Positions 1-12,065 of a stretch of DNA of 64,000 nt are shown in pieces. Origin of the DNA: Silene latifolia (Eukaryota; Streptophyta; Magnoliopsida; Caryophyllales; Caryophyllaceae). The first letter of the stretch is position 1. Every line of letters begins with the position of its first letter. Under the pieces are notes generated by a model that saw only the letters and a list, made by a program, of their open reading frames with translations, ran no database searches and was not told where the DNA came from. The position numbers and the translations under genes are program-made. The stretch lies in NCBI RefSeq assembly GCF_048544455.1, contig NC_133529.1, positions 54,245,401-54,309,400 on the forward strand, written 5' to 3'.

Positions 1-822
1 GTGTATTTTTGATGAGAGTGTGCTAGGTTAAAATTAGGTTAAGAAAATGAATCTCCTACTCTCTTATTATAACCGAAATAAGAGAAGTCAAGGGGAGATA
101 TTTCTTCTCCTAAAATTCGGCCAAAACAACCGAAATAAGAGAAGTATATTCTTCTTATTTTCGGTTTATCCTCCTACCAAAATAATGAGATTAAATCTTC
201 TTATTTTTGGTAGTTTACAAAATGTATATAAAGTGTATAATTAAATTGTCATTTATTTTATTCCGTATTAACAAGTCTACACACAACAGCTTGCAGTTGA
301 TTTATTAATACGGGTCAGTAATAATTTATTATCACAATATCGTATAATATATGCTTTAACTATAAATATCGCATATTTATAATTTGCTAATTAAATATAA
401 CCGATTACATTTAACTATGAATTCACATCTTAATTCGTTCAAGCTTACATTATATACATTAATTAAATATAACTTATTATATTCAATTTACATTTAATTG
501 ATGATTAATTGTCTCAACTAATATTGTTTAATCGGCATTAAATAATCGTCTCATCATCACATTGACTAACTGTTTAGTCATATAAGGCATCAATGTGATT
601 ACATTTCCATAATCACATCTCTCAAACACATCCTTTAGGTGTGACTTTTAGGGACCAGTTGATCACCGCCATCTGTATGATAATAACGTCAAACTTTCTA
701 GCAAGCCAACCGTTATTAGGTAATCGTTAATCAACTGATAAAATAAGAAGTATACCCTTGTGAACCTATAAGAGATTTATAAATGTTATCACACTAATTT
801 GTGGAGGACACAAGCTCCAACA
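1..822 (-). repeat. Copia-1 3' LTR, cut by the window start
   Basis: This stretch matches 8050-8871 along its whole length with scattered substitutions and ends in the same CTCCAACA terminus. The first ~255 bp expected from the intact copy (7794-8871, 1078 bp) lie outside the window. The reading frame at 47-244 is LTR sequence, not a gene. Confidence 0.93.
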
Positions 823-1048
823 AACTCCCACTTGTCCTCACAAGTGTATGTGCGATAACCGATTCTCATATCCTAAAAACCGTTATTAGGTAATCGTTAA
901 TCAACTGATAAAATAAGAAGTATACCCTTGTGAACCTATAAGAGATTTATAAATGTTATCACACTAATTTGTGGAGGACACAAGCTCCAACAAACTCCCA
1001 CTTGTCCTCACAAGTGTATGTGCGATAACCGATTCTCATATCCTAAAA
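709..1048. repeat. 170-bp exact tandem duplication across the LTR/internal junction
   Basis: Positions 709-878 and 879-1048 are the same 170 bp in direct tandem. Each unit holds the last 114 bp of the LTR (plus-strand view), the LTR terminus, the polypurine tract complement (AACTCCCACTTGTCCTC) and ~40 bp of internal sequence. The copia 3' end therefore carries two polypurine tracts and two LTR start points. The copies look identical, so the duplication is younger than the LTR divergence. Confidence 0.92.
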
Positions 1049-1774
1049 TTTCTCCCACTCAATGTAAAACAATTTGCAAAATACGTATTCACAAAGGTCG
1101 TATTTTACAAGTGATCAATATCAAGAGTGGTTTCCCCGACTAGAGAGTAACTTAACTGATAAACGAATCATCATTCGAGCATGGCCATGCATTTTAGTTA
1201 CAACTCCTCGAGTGGCCCTGAGAAATTACTAAACCTGATAAAGGTTGGATATTTTCTTCAACTCGAATCCTGCAGATGTAAGCACAGTATGAAATGACCC
1301 AGAAAAAATCTACTTAGTCTCCAGTTACGGCAGACCATGAGAAAGAAACCAAAGTCACCCAAAAACTGCCTTAATCTCAAGAGACAGTCGATAGTCAAAA
1401 GAATCGACTCTAGGAACACAATGGACGTCCAATCCATGACCTGGCACCGAATGTTTTTAAATATTTAGGACTCCATTACGTTGTCACAAAAATTGTCCTA
1501 CGAGGTATCGTTATAATCTCGCATCTGTGATCGGTCAGTCAACCGTTTGACTTATGGCTCGTTGAACCCACCATCAATCGACTGCACAATATAATAGCCA
1601 GAGTTATCAGCTCATGTAGGCGATTACGGACCGAAACAAATATAATGTAATTCAGTTCACTTTGTGGCGTTCAATGTTGTCGGTACAATCCACATGAAAA
1701 ACAAAATATTATAAAAACGATGAAGTTATAAATAGTATATAAAAAAGATAATGTATCAAATCCATAATCAACAA
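823..1774 (-). other. Copia-1 3' non-coding region with polypurine tract
   Basis: This lies between the pol stop at 1775-1777 and the 3' LTR. On the minus strand the tract next to the LTR reads GAGGACAAGTGGGAGTT, a normal copia plus-strand primer; its second copy is at 993-1009. The rest has no reading frame or repeat that I recognise apart from the duplication. Confidence 0.75.
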
Positions 1775-2218
1775 CTACAACTCAGGAACACGTTTAATTC
1801 CCATGGAAATAACGTGCCCTTCATGCTTATCATAATTCAACGGTCTAGTGAGAAGATCCACGATGTTATCATCCGAAGCTATCTTGTCAATCACTATCTC
1901 TTCTTGCTCCACATAATCACGGATCAGGTGAGCCTTCCGATGTACATGTCTAGATTTGTTGCTAGACTTAGGCTTCTTAGCCTGGAAGATGGCATCTCTA
2001 TTGTCACAATAGATGGTGATTGGGTCATTCGAACTAGGAACTATCGTAAGTCCTTGTAAGAATTGACGCATCCATATAGCTTCCTTTGCTGCTTCCGAAG
2101 CGGCATAGTACTCGGATTCAGTGGTAGAATCTGCTACAACATCCTGTTTGGAACTCTTCTAGCTGACCGCAGCACCATTAAGAGTGAAGACGAACCCGGA
2201 CTGAGATTTTGAATCATC
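1775..2218 (-). pseudogene. Copia-1 RNase H (C-terminal end of pol)
   Basis: This continues the RT frame after an in-frame TGA at the SFQTD site. The translation carries the copia RNase H signatures: KSSKQ followed by TTESEYYA, then YCDNRDAIF and HVHRKAHLIRDYV, ending at a TAG at 1775-1777. RNase H removes the RNA strand of RNA:DNA hybrids during reverse transcription in the cytoplasmic particle. A second in-frame stop (TAG) stands where copia proteins normally have Trp before KSSKQ. Length is normal for the domain. No frameshift is needed from RT to this stop, so damage is by substitutions only. Confidence 0.9.
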
Positions 2219-3562
2219 TCAATCCGTTTGGAAGCTAGCATCTGCGTAACCGATTGCGCATAGCTTAGTATCTCCTCCATAAGTCAATACCCTATCCTTA
2301 GTCCTCCGTAGGTACTTAAGGATATTTTTAACAGCTATCCAGTGTGTTTCACCTGGATTCTTTTGGTACCGACTCGTCATACTCAATGCATATGCCACGT
2401 CTGGACGTGTGCATATCATGGCATACATGATTGATCCTATTGCAGATGCATAAGGAACACGACTCATGCGCTCAATCCCTTCAGGCGTCGTGGATGACTG
2501 AGACTTGCTCAACTGCATCCCAGACGTCATTGGAAGGTTCCCTTTCTTGGAGTTTGTCATACTGAACCTTTCAAGAATCTTATCCAAATAAGACTCCTGA
2601 CTCAATGATAACGTCCGTCGTGATCTATCTCGATAGATACGGATTCCCAATATGCGTTGTGCCTCACCCAGATCTTTCATTTGGAAATGGTTCTTCAACC
2701 ATCCTTTAACCGAAGATAAGAGAGGAATGTCATTCCCAATTAAGAGTATGTCATCGTCATACAATATCAAGAAAACAATCTTGATCCCACTCGACTTGAT
2801 ATATAAGCATGGTTCCTCGACCGATCGAGTGAAACCATACTCTTTTATCACCTGGTCGAAACGATGATTCCAACTCCGAGAAGCTTGATTAAGTCCATAA
2901 ATGGAACGCTTAAGCTTGCACACTTTCTTAGGATTCTCAGGATCTATGAAACCTTCGGGTTGCACCATGTACAACTCCTCCTCCAAATAACCGTTTAAGA
3001 AGGCGGTTTTCACATCTATTTGCCAAATTTCATAGTCATGAAAAGCGACAATCGCTAAGATAATCCGAATGGAACGCAGCATAACTACGGGTGCAAAAAT
3101 TTCATCATAATGCAATACGTGCACTTGAGTGAAACCTTTTGCCACTAGTCCTGCCTTATAGGTATCTGGTTGCCCATCTATAGAACGCTTTATTTTGCAA
3201 AGCCATTTGCACTGTAGAGGTTTTACCTTATTAGGTAAATCAACTAGATCCCATACGTCATTCTCATACATGAAGTCCATCTTGGATTGCATGGCTTCAA
3301 GCCATAGCTTTGAGTCGGAACACGTCATGGCACCTTTATAGGTAGCGGGTTCATTACTCTCTAGGAGCAAAACGTCACTCTCCTCGACCATACCAATGTA
3401 TCTGTCCGGAGGATTAGAGACTCTACCCGACCTCCTAGGTTCCTGAGGAATGTTAACCGTATCATCAGTTGGAGGAACAACTTCCTCCATCTGTTCCTCG
3501 GTTGTTGGTTCTTGAATCTCCGACAGCTAGAAGGTTCTATTACTTGTCTTGTTCTCGAGAAA
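2219..3562 (-). pseudogene. Copia-1 reverse transcriptase
   Basis: This is an RVT_2 (copia-type) reverse transcriptase that copies the element RNA into DNA. Visible motifs are KCKWLCKIKRSIDG near the start of the domain, LVAKGFTQ, QIDVKTAFLNGYLEEELYM, SIYGLNQASRSW and the catalytic box LYDDDILLIGND, where the Y-x-D-D pair is kept although x is Asp instead of the usual Val. The open part runs 3490-2219. The segment 3562-3491 links it in frame to integrase but holds two stops (TAA, then TAG). Compared with intact copia RT the domain is full length. Confidence 0.92.
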
Positions 3563-5791
3563 TTATTTCTCTAAGAACGTCGCACTAGCCGCAACAAAAA
3601 CTCGTTGTTCGGTAGGCGAATAGAAGTAATGACCAAACGTTCCTTTTGGATAACCAATAAAGTATGTCTTGACCGATCGCGGGCCGAGCTTATCCTCGTA
3701 TCTCCACTTGACATAAGCCTCGCAGCTCCAAACCCGAATATAGGACAAGTTAGGGACCGTTCCCTTCCACATTTCATATGGAGTCTTGTCAACAGCTTTA
3801 GTCGAACTTCGGTTAAGTATAAGAGCAGCTGACAAAAGAGCAAAACACCATAATGAATCAGGTACTACCGTGTGACTCATCATGGATCGAACCATATCAA
3901 GTAATGTTCGATTTCTCCGTTCGGACACACCATTTAATTGAGGTGTTCGAGGTGGAGTTAAATGTAAAACGATTCCACAGTCTTTAAGGTGTTGATCAAA
4001 CTCATTTGAAAGATAGTCGCCACCCCGATCTGAACGGAGTGCTTTAACCTTTCTACCCATTTGGTTCTCAACCTTGTTCTGGTATTCCTTGAATTTCTCA
4101 AAGGACTCACTTTTATGCTTCATTAAGTAGACATATCCGTATCTACTCAAATCGTCCGTGAAAGTGATAAAATATCTATAGCCATCTCTAGCGGTAATTG
4201 ACATAGGTCCACATACATCAGTATGTATGAGTCCTAATAGGTCACTAGCGCGCATTCCAACACCTTTGAAGGAAATTCGAGTCATTTTGCCGATAAGACA
4301 TGATTCACACGTGCCAAATGTAGAAAAATCGAATACGGGAATAGTCCCATTATCGACGAGTTTCTTTACACGTTTCTCATTTATGTGTCCCATTCGACAA
4401 TGCCATAGATAGGTTTGATCTTTGTCACCAACCTTAAATTTCTTATTATTCACGTGTAATATTTCCGTGGTTTGATCTAAGATATAAATTCTATTCATGG
4501 AAACTGCTTTGCCATAAATCATTTCATTAAAAGAGAAAATACAGCTATTATCCTTTATTGAAAATGCAAAACCGTCTTTATCGAGTACGGAAACAGAAAT
4601 AATGTTCTTAGACAAACTGGGTACATAGTAACAGTTATATAAAAATAACTCAAAACCACTAGGGAGTTGGATTACGTATGTTCCCTTCGAGACTGCAGCA
4701 ACTCTAACTCCATTCCCGACTCGCAGTTCCACATCACCCTTTCCGAGAGGTGTGATGTTTTTTAGGCCCTGCAAATGATTACACAGATGAGAACCACAAC
4801 CAGTATCAAGTACCCAAGTTCCGAAACTTGCATGGTTAATCTCAATCATATGAATATAAGATGACATACCAACAGAAACGACGCGGCCTGCTTTTATGTC
4901 CTCACAGTACACGGGACAGTTCCTCCTCCAATGTCCAGTCTTCTGACAATGGTGGCACTCAATGTCACCGCCCTTGCTCTTTGCCTTGCCCTTTGAGCCA
5001 CTAGTCTCACTAGGCCCACTCTTACCGTTTCCTGGCTTCCTTAACTTTGGCTTACCTACAGTTAGGTCGCCTGGAGCTTTGCCCTTACCTTTATTCTTGT
5101 TGGAAATCGTGAGAACATCCTGCTTCATGCTCCCACTCAATTTCATATCCTTCTCGGTCTGTACGAGAAGTGAGTGTAGCTCATGAGGACTTTTCTTCAA
5201 GTCATTCATGTAGTAGTTCGTCCTAAAAAGGGCAAAACCATCATGAAGAGAATGAAGCATACGGTCAATGACTATGCTCTCACTGATTTTACAATCAAGT
5301 GCCTCCAATTTCTCGACATTCTCAATCATGTTAAGAATGTGTGGGCTAACCGGTTGGCCCTTTTGGAGTTTCGCATCAAAGAAGCGACAGGTATGCTCAT
5401 AAGTAATGATTCTCGGTGCTTTTGAGAAATCGTTAGTGAGCGTGGTGAAAATCTTGTTTGCACCTTGGGCAATGAAGCGTCTCTGCAAATTGGTTTCCAT
5501 TGCAAAGATGAGTATGTTCTTTATCGCACCCGCTTCCATGACGAAATCACTATAAGCAAGTGACTCGTTAACTCATGCATTGGGGCCTGGGTTTACCGGT
5601 ATTGGCTCAGTTAAGTACTTGAGCTTACCGTCAGCAATGGCAGCATTGCGTAGTGCTGCCTCCCAGTCCGCAAAGTTGGACCCATCATTCTTCAGTCTTG
5701 TGAACTGATTCATGTTGTCCATAAAAACTTTAAGCTAGGACTCGCGTCCAAGTGTGGCACTCGGCATTGGGATTTTGTTATTTCCAGCCAT
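3563..5791 (-). pseudogene. Copia-1 gag, protease and integrase
   Basis: The likely start is the ATG at 5791-5789 (MAGNNKIPMPS); in-frame TAG and TGA stops follow before the long open stretch 5539-3563 (658 codons). In that stretch residues 1-150 are UBN2-type gag, CHHCQKTGHWRRNC (195-208) is the CCHC nucleocapsid knuckle, DTGCGS (245-250) is the aspartic protease site, then come the GAG-pre-integrase H/C zinc region (WHCRMGH...CESC) and the integrase core with acidic residues in HTDVCGP, RSDRGGDY and SERRNR. Gag packages RNA, protease matures the polyprotein and integrase inserts the cDNA. Frame is preserved throughout, so this is a recently open gene killed by nonsense substitutions. Confidence 0.93.
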
Positions 5792-7778
5792 TTGTTGTAA
5801 CAGTATTATCAAAATAAACGTATTCTACACTGCGAAAAGAAGAATAAAATGATAAGCATATGCATCGTTATGATTTTAAGTCTTAATGCAAAACTGTTAT
5901 AAGCGAAGACTCAAGCATTTATACAATTGACCTCCCTCAAGAATTATATAAATGATCCCAAGACTCAATTATCTGTAAATTGATAAGCCAACCTTTTGGC
6001 TAATTCTACTGTTAGAATTCTTGGTCGATAAATTTCTGTAAATTCTATCTTTAGTCCATCATAATCACGAGAAACTCTTCGGACTATAATGTTGAGATAA
6101 ACTAAGTCAACACAAACTACTTACCCAACGTAGAAGGGGTCATATTATGCCAACCGACAAAGAAGGGATTCATAGTTGTTTGCCCTTATAAAGACTAGTC
6201 TCAATTTCCGTTTTAGAGGAAGATCCCATCAACTTTATTTTAATTCATTTTAAGTGAACTAATATCTAGCATGCGTGAATGAATAAACTAAGGTGATGGC
6301 TTAAACTGAGTGACATATGTATGTCTATGAAAACTAACATACAATTTATATCAGTCAATTTTCATGCATTTTAGTAGGTGGTTTGGTTTTAGGCGGAATA
6401 TGATGCATTAACTATCATGTGAATGAAAAGCAATAAGAACGGTAAAACGTAAAACAAAATAAAGTCCTAGTGTGGCCTATCTACCAAAATGAACATTAAA
6501 TACAATTTTGGAATCCATCCTTGGACCCGAGAAGCTTGTCTTGATGTTCCATCTTGGTCCATGTAGCGGGAGTGAGCTCCAATCTCCATCTTTAGTCTTC
6601 TTTAAAATTACAATTTAAAATTACATGATAAACCTATTTACATTCTAATTTCAAAACCGTAATAAATAAAGAAAAACAAACGGAGATACGAGATCTCAAA
6701 TTACATTAAAAATTATGTTTCCATCATTACGAAAACATAATTTAACTAAGGCCACACTAGGTATTACAAATTACAACCGATTGCAAAAATACGTAAATAA
6801 ATCCATTCAACAAAAACAAATGCATCAACTAAAAAAAAATTAAACATACAAGACATAATTCCTTAATTATGTAGATTAATTTCCCAAACCACCTATTTAA
6901 ATGATCAAATTAAGTGACAATTCCTCAATTAATCACATTAATTTCAATCTTAATTCACATTATATTTGTAATATGAATTAATTCAATATTATTTTAAACC
7001 TCTTTAAAATAATTAGGTATCTTAATATGTGAACCTTTTCACAATAATTAATCATAAATTAAAATGTATAATTATAATTATTGGCCAAAAACAACAATAA
7101 AAGAAAAAAAAAATTCTTTAAAATTTTGCTCTCGGCAAACACAAAAACGAGGAAAAATTGTTCCTCTTTTTTTCTTTTTTTGGTGCTCACGGCTAAAAGC
7201 ATAAAAAAAAACATAAACTTTTTTTTTTATTCACGGCTTAACAGCCCAAAAAAAAAAAACAAACAAATTTTTTTTTCTCGGCTAAAATACAAAACTGAAA
7301 GGGAAAAAAAACAGAAACTTATTTTTTCTTTGCATTCGGCACAATGCCCTAAAACAAAAAAATTAGATGAACAAATTGTTTATAGTTGCTATTAGAACAA
7401 GATTGACATAATCACCTTTTAATTTAAACATGTAAATTAATGAAACATGATTCTAAATAACGATTTAAAACCATTTATGCCAAAAACTATATAGCAAAAA
7501 CAATTTATCAACAATGAAACAATCTCCATTTACATTTTAATTTAATCCTCATTAAATCAAACATCTACAAATTCATCATGTAATCATTTTAACTTATTAA
7601 AACAATAAAATGAATGAATCAAAATGGAAATAAATCATCAAAAACAAGAACAAAACTCGGCTGGAAAAAAAAATTCTTCTCGGTAAAAAAAATTTTCAGC
7701 CGAAATTTTTTTTTTCCTTTCGAAATCCTTTTGTTTAAATTCAATTATGAAATTCATCAAAATTAGTTTCGTGGCCTT
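5792..7778 (-). other. Copia-1 long untranslated leader, very A/T rich
   Basis: About 2 kb separates the primer site from gag. There is no supported gene. The part 7081-7740 is a patchwork of A and T runs of up to about 10 bases punctuated by CTCGGC / CGGCTAAAA words. The ~100-codon open frame there is low-complexity (Lys/Phe/Asn) and not a credible protein. Confidence 0.75.
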
Positions 7779-7791
7779 GGCTCTGATACCA
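7779..7791 (-). other. Copia-1 primer binding site (tRNA-iMet)
   Basis: The minus strand reads TGGTATCAGAGCC, the standard initiator-Met primer site, two bases inside the 5' LTR (7794-8871). This fixes orientation and LTR boundary. Confidence 0.93.
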
Positions 7792-7793
7792 CT

Positions 7794-8871
7794 TGTAGGA
7801 AATATCGGTATACTTCCATTAACATTATAAGGATTATAACAAAATTATTAATATGAAAACTAGTCATAAATGAAATTTGCATAAACAAAATAGAGAGATT
7901 ATGAAATCAACCTTCGGTCCTAGCAAAATCGGCCTAAGAACAATATCGCAATTATATTCACCTATCAGTTGCACCCAAGATAATATGAGATATGCCTTTG
8001 TTCTTGCTAGAATAGATCCCTCAATTAACTGATTAATTTTTAGGGTTTTGGGTGTATTTTTGATGAGAGTGTGCTAGGTTAAAATTAGGTTAAGAAAATG
8101 AATCTCCTACTCTCTTATTATAACCGAAATAAGAGAAGTCAAGGGGAGATATTTCTTCTCCTAAAATTCGGCCAAAACAACCGAAATAAGAGAAGTATAT
8201 TTTTCTTATATTAGGTTTATCCTCCTACCAAAATAATGAGATTAAATCTTCTTATTTTTGGTAGTTTACAAAATGTATATAAAGTGTATAATTAAATTGT
8301 CATTTATTTTATTCCGTATTAACAAGTCTACACACAACAGCTTGCAGTTGATTTATTAATACGGGTCAGTAATAATTTATTATGACAATATCGTATAATA
8401 TATACTTTAACTATAAATATCATATATTTATAATTTGCTAATTAAATATAACCGATTACATTTAAGTATGAATTAACATCTTAATTCGTTCAAGCTTACA
8501 TTATATACATTAATTAAATATAACTTATTATATTCAATTTACGAATTGACAGTTAATTCGTCTCAGCTAATATTATTTAATCGGCATTAAATTATCGTCT
8601 CATCATCACATTGACTAATTGTTTAGTCATATAAGGCATCAATGTGATTACATTTCCATAATCACATCTCTCAAGCACATCCTTTAGGTGTGACTTTTAG
8701 GGACTAGTTGATCACCGCCATCTGTATGATAATAACGTCAAACTTTCTAGCAAGCCAACCATTATTAGGTAAACGTTAATCAACTGATAAAATACGAAGT
8801 ATACCCTTGTGAACCTATAAGAGATTTATAAATGTTATCACACTAATTTGTGGAGGACACAAGCTCCAACA
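7794..8871 (-). repeat. Copia-1 5' LTR, complete
   Basis: 1078 bp, TG...CA ends (plus strand TGTAGGAAAT...CTCCAACA). It matches 1-822 over their shared length. It would hold promoter and polyadenylation signals; I did not find a TATA box I would defend. Confidence 0.92.
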
Positions 8872-10024
8872 GTATGCGAGTGTTAATTGGGATAATATAT
8901 AGAGTTTTGGAGAAGGAGTATTAAAGGTTTTATACTGAGCTAAGAAAGTTTGAGGGTGTTTTTACATTGAAGGTATATAGATGTTTGTTTGTTCTATACG
9001 AGGTTAAAGATGTTTCATTTAAGAGTATGAGTGATTAATTGACGGACATATATTCATACAGTCTTGTGGTGGACTTGTGATGTTGAGATGATATTCATGG
9101 ATAGTAAACTGTGATTAGAAATTGAGCTTATAAGAGTTGTTTTTATATGAGCACAGGTGTTAAGATTTATGTGGTGATATTATTCTTCTTTGATGGAAAT
9201 GCGTTATCGATGGATAAGTGTGTTGTGGTACAATAGTTTCTAACTTAACCTATGGTTTATCATTTGGTGCATAAGAATGCTGCGATCATGAGTGTTCAAA
9301 GGAAATAATTAAGTCTTGCGAGTGTGACTGATGATGTTGCCATGAGTTTGAGGTTGGATAGGATTTTGACAGTTTAGTCAGAGTTTGAGGTTTGAGATTG
9401 ATGATTTTGGATACTAGATTTATATCGAGAATCATCGAGATTTATTAAAGTCTTTTGAGCTTAAATGTTGTGATTGGTAGTAAGCACTACTCGTTTTGAG
9501 GATATTAGAGTAAGAGTGATTCTAATGGCACTCGTGAGTGAAAGAGTCTTCTCATTCAAAAGATACTCTTGGTTAGAGATTATCTGTTTGGGGTTTTGGT
9601 TAATGTCCGATCTTGTGGTGAATGATAAGCTAGAGTCGGAGTATTTGTTAAAGGTTATGTGGATTTGGAGTAATAGTAATAAGTTGAGACGGATTATGGG
9701 AGATCGTATATGTTTGGAATAATGGTTTATGGTAGTTTGGATGAGTGTTGAAATATGAGGGTTAGATGTTGGCTTAAAGATCATTTTGGGTTGCGATGGT
9801 TAGAGTATGATGTGACTTTTGAGATTTGTAGAGTGTGTGAAGATGATAATAACTTTGAGGATTGGGATATTTTTTTGGTTTGGGCTTGGATAAGGATCAG
9901 AGTGCGCAGCGGTTAGGATTCCGAGATGACTTTTGTTGATGATCACTTGTAATTCTTACCTTCTTTTGATCTTGTCTTTGAATTTAAAGTTTCGAGGACG
10001 AAACTTCTTTTTAGGGGGTTGGAT
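8872..10024 (+). other. E internal 3' non-coding remnant
   Basis: The 1.15 kb between Copia-1 and the LTR contains no RT, integrase or chromodomain motif that I could read on either strand. The open frames here (for example 9461-9784 minus and 9474-9722 plus) overlap on opposite strands and look accidental. The polypurine tract is at about 10012-10024. Confidence 0.6.
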
Positions 10025-10336
10025 TGTAACACCCCGTATTTTGTAATAATATTTTATTATAAAAGTATTTTATTTAATTAATTATTTCGAAGTGTATTAA
10101 TGTATTTTGGAATTATTTATATTTCATCTTCGTTCTCTATTTTATTATTTCTCATTTTAATCTACTTTTGGAAGGGTTAAAATGTCTGGGCATGATTTGA
10201 TTATTTCAATTTAATAGGTACTTTTCATATTTAAGCTCTCCTTACGTTTTAATATGGCTCGATCCAATTTATAATCAGATAATCCATTATATGAGCTAAT
10301 GGACCCAAAACCCATTTGTTAACCCTCTTATAATCC

Positions 10337-10346
10337 TATATAAATA
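10337..10346 (+). promoter_or_regulatory. Putative TATA box of E LTR
   Basis: TATATAAATA lies 312 bp into the LTR, followed by AAAACCCTAA and a CT-rich stretch (about 10375-10450), a plausible core promoter. Position and composition are the only evidence. Confidence 0.5.
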
Positions 10347-11644
10347 CAAAACCCTAACCAAGCAGGCAAGCTGCTTCTCTTTTCTTCTCGTGGATACAGC
10401 GCGCCTCCCTCCTCTCTATTTCTCTCTTTTGTTCTTCTTTTCTCCCTTTGACTCCATTGTTGAATATCTTTTCTTCTTCCAAACTCATAAACCAATTATA
10501 TTTTCATAATCCTTGCTCTTACCTCTACAACATATTATTCTCCATATATTTTTATGAGAATTATTTGTATGGACCTTTAGACCAACCTTTAAGGTCTCTT
10601 ATTTTAATGGGTGAAGAAGAAGAATAGCCTTTCATGGCGTTTTCAAGGGTTTCAAACTGTGCTTTTATTTTGTGTCGCTTTTCGGGATGTTGACACGTGT
10701 TGGAGACAAGATTTTATTGGTCGTTTTATTTATGGAGGTTTTCATTAATTGCTAATGAGGTAACTAGGTGTTTCTCTTTTAATTTTCTTTATGCCAATTG
10801 ATGTAATTAATATGATTTAATGATTGTTTTATATGATTGGTACATGTTTGATGATTTGTTATCATGATTAAATATGTTTCGCATGATTCTATATGTTTTT
10901 ATGCGTTAATTACATGTCGTATGTTGCTTATGCGTTAAATATGGGTATCATGAGCGTAATTAGGGTTTACATGTAAACCCTAATGGCGGCATGATAGGCG
11001 GCCAAGAGTTCTCTCCGAAGTTATAGCTAAAGCTAGACCTTAATAATGATTCAAGTGTTATAGCTGAAGTTAGTACAACTTTGGGTTGTTACTCAAGTTA
11101 TGGTTGTTTGAGGTATAACCTTGGAAATATGAATTCAGGGTTACAGCTGAACCTACTATAACATTGAAGTGCGAGTCAAGGTTATAGCTGTAACTAATGT
11201 AACCCTGGGATTATGGCTCAAGGTTATGGTTGACGCTAGTATAACTTTGAGTTTCGTGTCAAGGTTATGGTTGAGGTTACTATAACTTCAAAGGTATTTG
11301 TTGAAGTTATAGTCGAGGTTAGTATAGCCTCACATCTAAAGTTCATGTTATGGTTAAGGTTACTATAACATTGATCATTAGTATTTGTTTCGTATATAGA
11401 GTTATACCCAATTGTAGTATAACATTGTGTTAGCTTATGTCTTTGGTTACTCTATTCACATGATAAGTAGTACAGTCGATCACACTGTTCTACGAGTCGA
11501 GTCGTGATGTTTGTTCATGCATTGTTAGTACTGTCTGTTATACTGTGTACTGGTGATTTTGGTTGGTTGTATAGATGACGATAGTATCAGTTATATACTG
11601 TCGGAATAAACAAACGCTACCCTTTCGGGATTCTTATAGTCTAT

Positions 11645-12065
11645 GGTCGGGGGGGTAGCAGAGGCAGTTCGTTATACGCTCTGTTCCCCGAGTGTCGTTC
11701 GGCGTAGCAGAGGCAGTTCGTTATACGCTTTGTGTTTCACCGAGAGGTCTGGCCAGGTCTCAGGCATGTAATCAGTGGTTATACGCTACACATAGTGTGG
11801 ATGCAGTTCGTTAAACGGTCCACAGTGGATGCAGTTTTTTATACGGTCCATACCTATTATGGAGGCAGTTCGTTATACGCTCTATATCTAGAGGCAGTTC
11901 GTTATACGCTCTAGTGGTTAGAGGCAGTTCGTTATACGCTCTAACGGGGTTTATTCTATACACTTTATTTGTAGCTAGGGGCAGTTCATTATACGCTCTA
12001 GTAGTTGGAGGCAGTTCATTACACGCTCCATTAGTCAGAGGCAGTTCGTTATACGCTCTGAGGGT
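11645..12065 (+). repeat. Tandem array of GAGGCAGTTCGTTATACGCTCT units
   Basis: About ten copies of a unit with core GCAGTTCGTTATACGCTC occur with irregular 28-85 bp spacing (starting near 11652, 11706, 11793, 11825, 11860, 11890, 11920, 11977, 12008 and 12036). Two copies are variant (TTAAACGGTCC, TTTTATACGGTCC). The array lies within the E LTR. Confidence 0.88.

Larger units (their letters stand above)
1..8871 (-). mobile_element. Copia-1: nearly complete Ty1/copia LTR retrotransposon
   Basis: The order on the minus strand is 5' LTR (8871-7794), tRNA-iMet primer site, a 2 kb leader, one long gag-protease-integrase-RT-RNase H frame (5791-1775), a polypurine tract and the 3' LTR (822 to beyond position 1). 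Integrase preceding RT defines the copia superfamily. The LTR starts TGTTGGAGCTTGTG and ends in CCTACA on the minus strand. By eye the two LTRs differ at a few percent of sites, so this is not a very recent copy. At least six in-frame stop codons disable it. The left target-site duplicate lies outside the window, so the TSD cannot be checked; the 5 bp to the right are GTATG. The element sits inside the internal region of element E. Confidence 0.93.

Noticed and set aside
7081..7395. Lys/Phe-rich open frame
   Set aside because: Low-complexity A/T runs in the Copia-1 leader; on the opposite strand to the element's genes.
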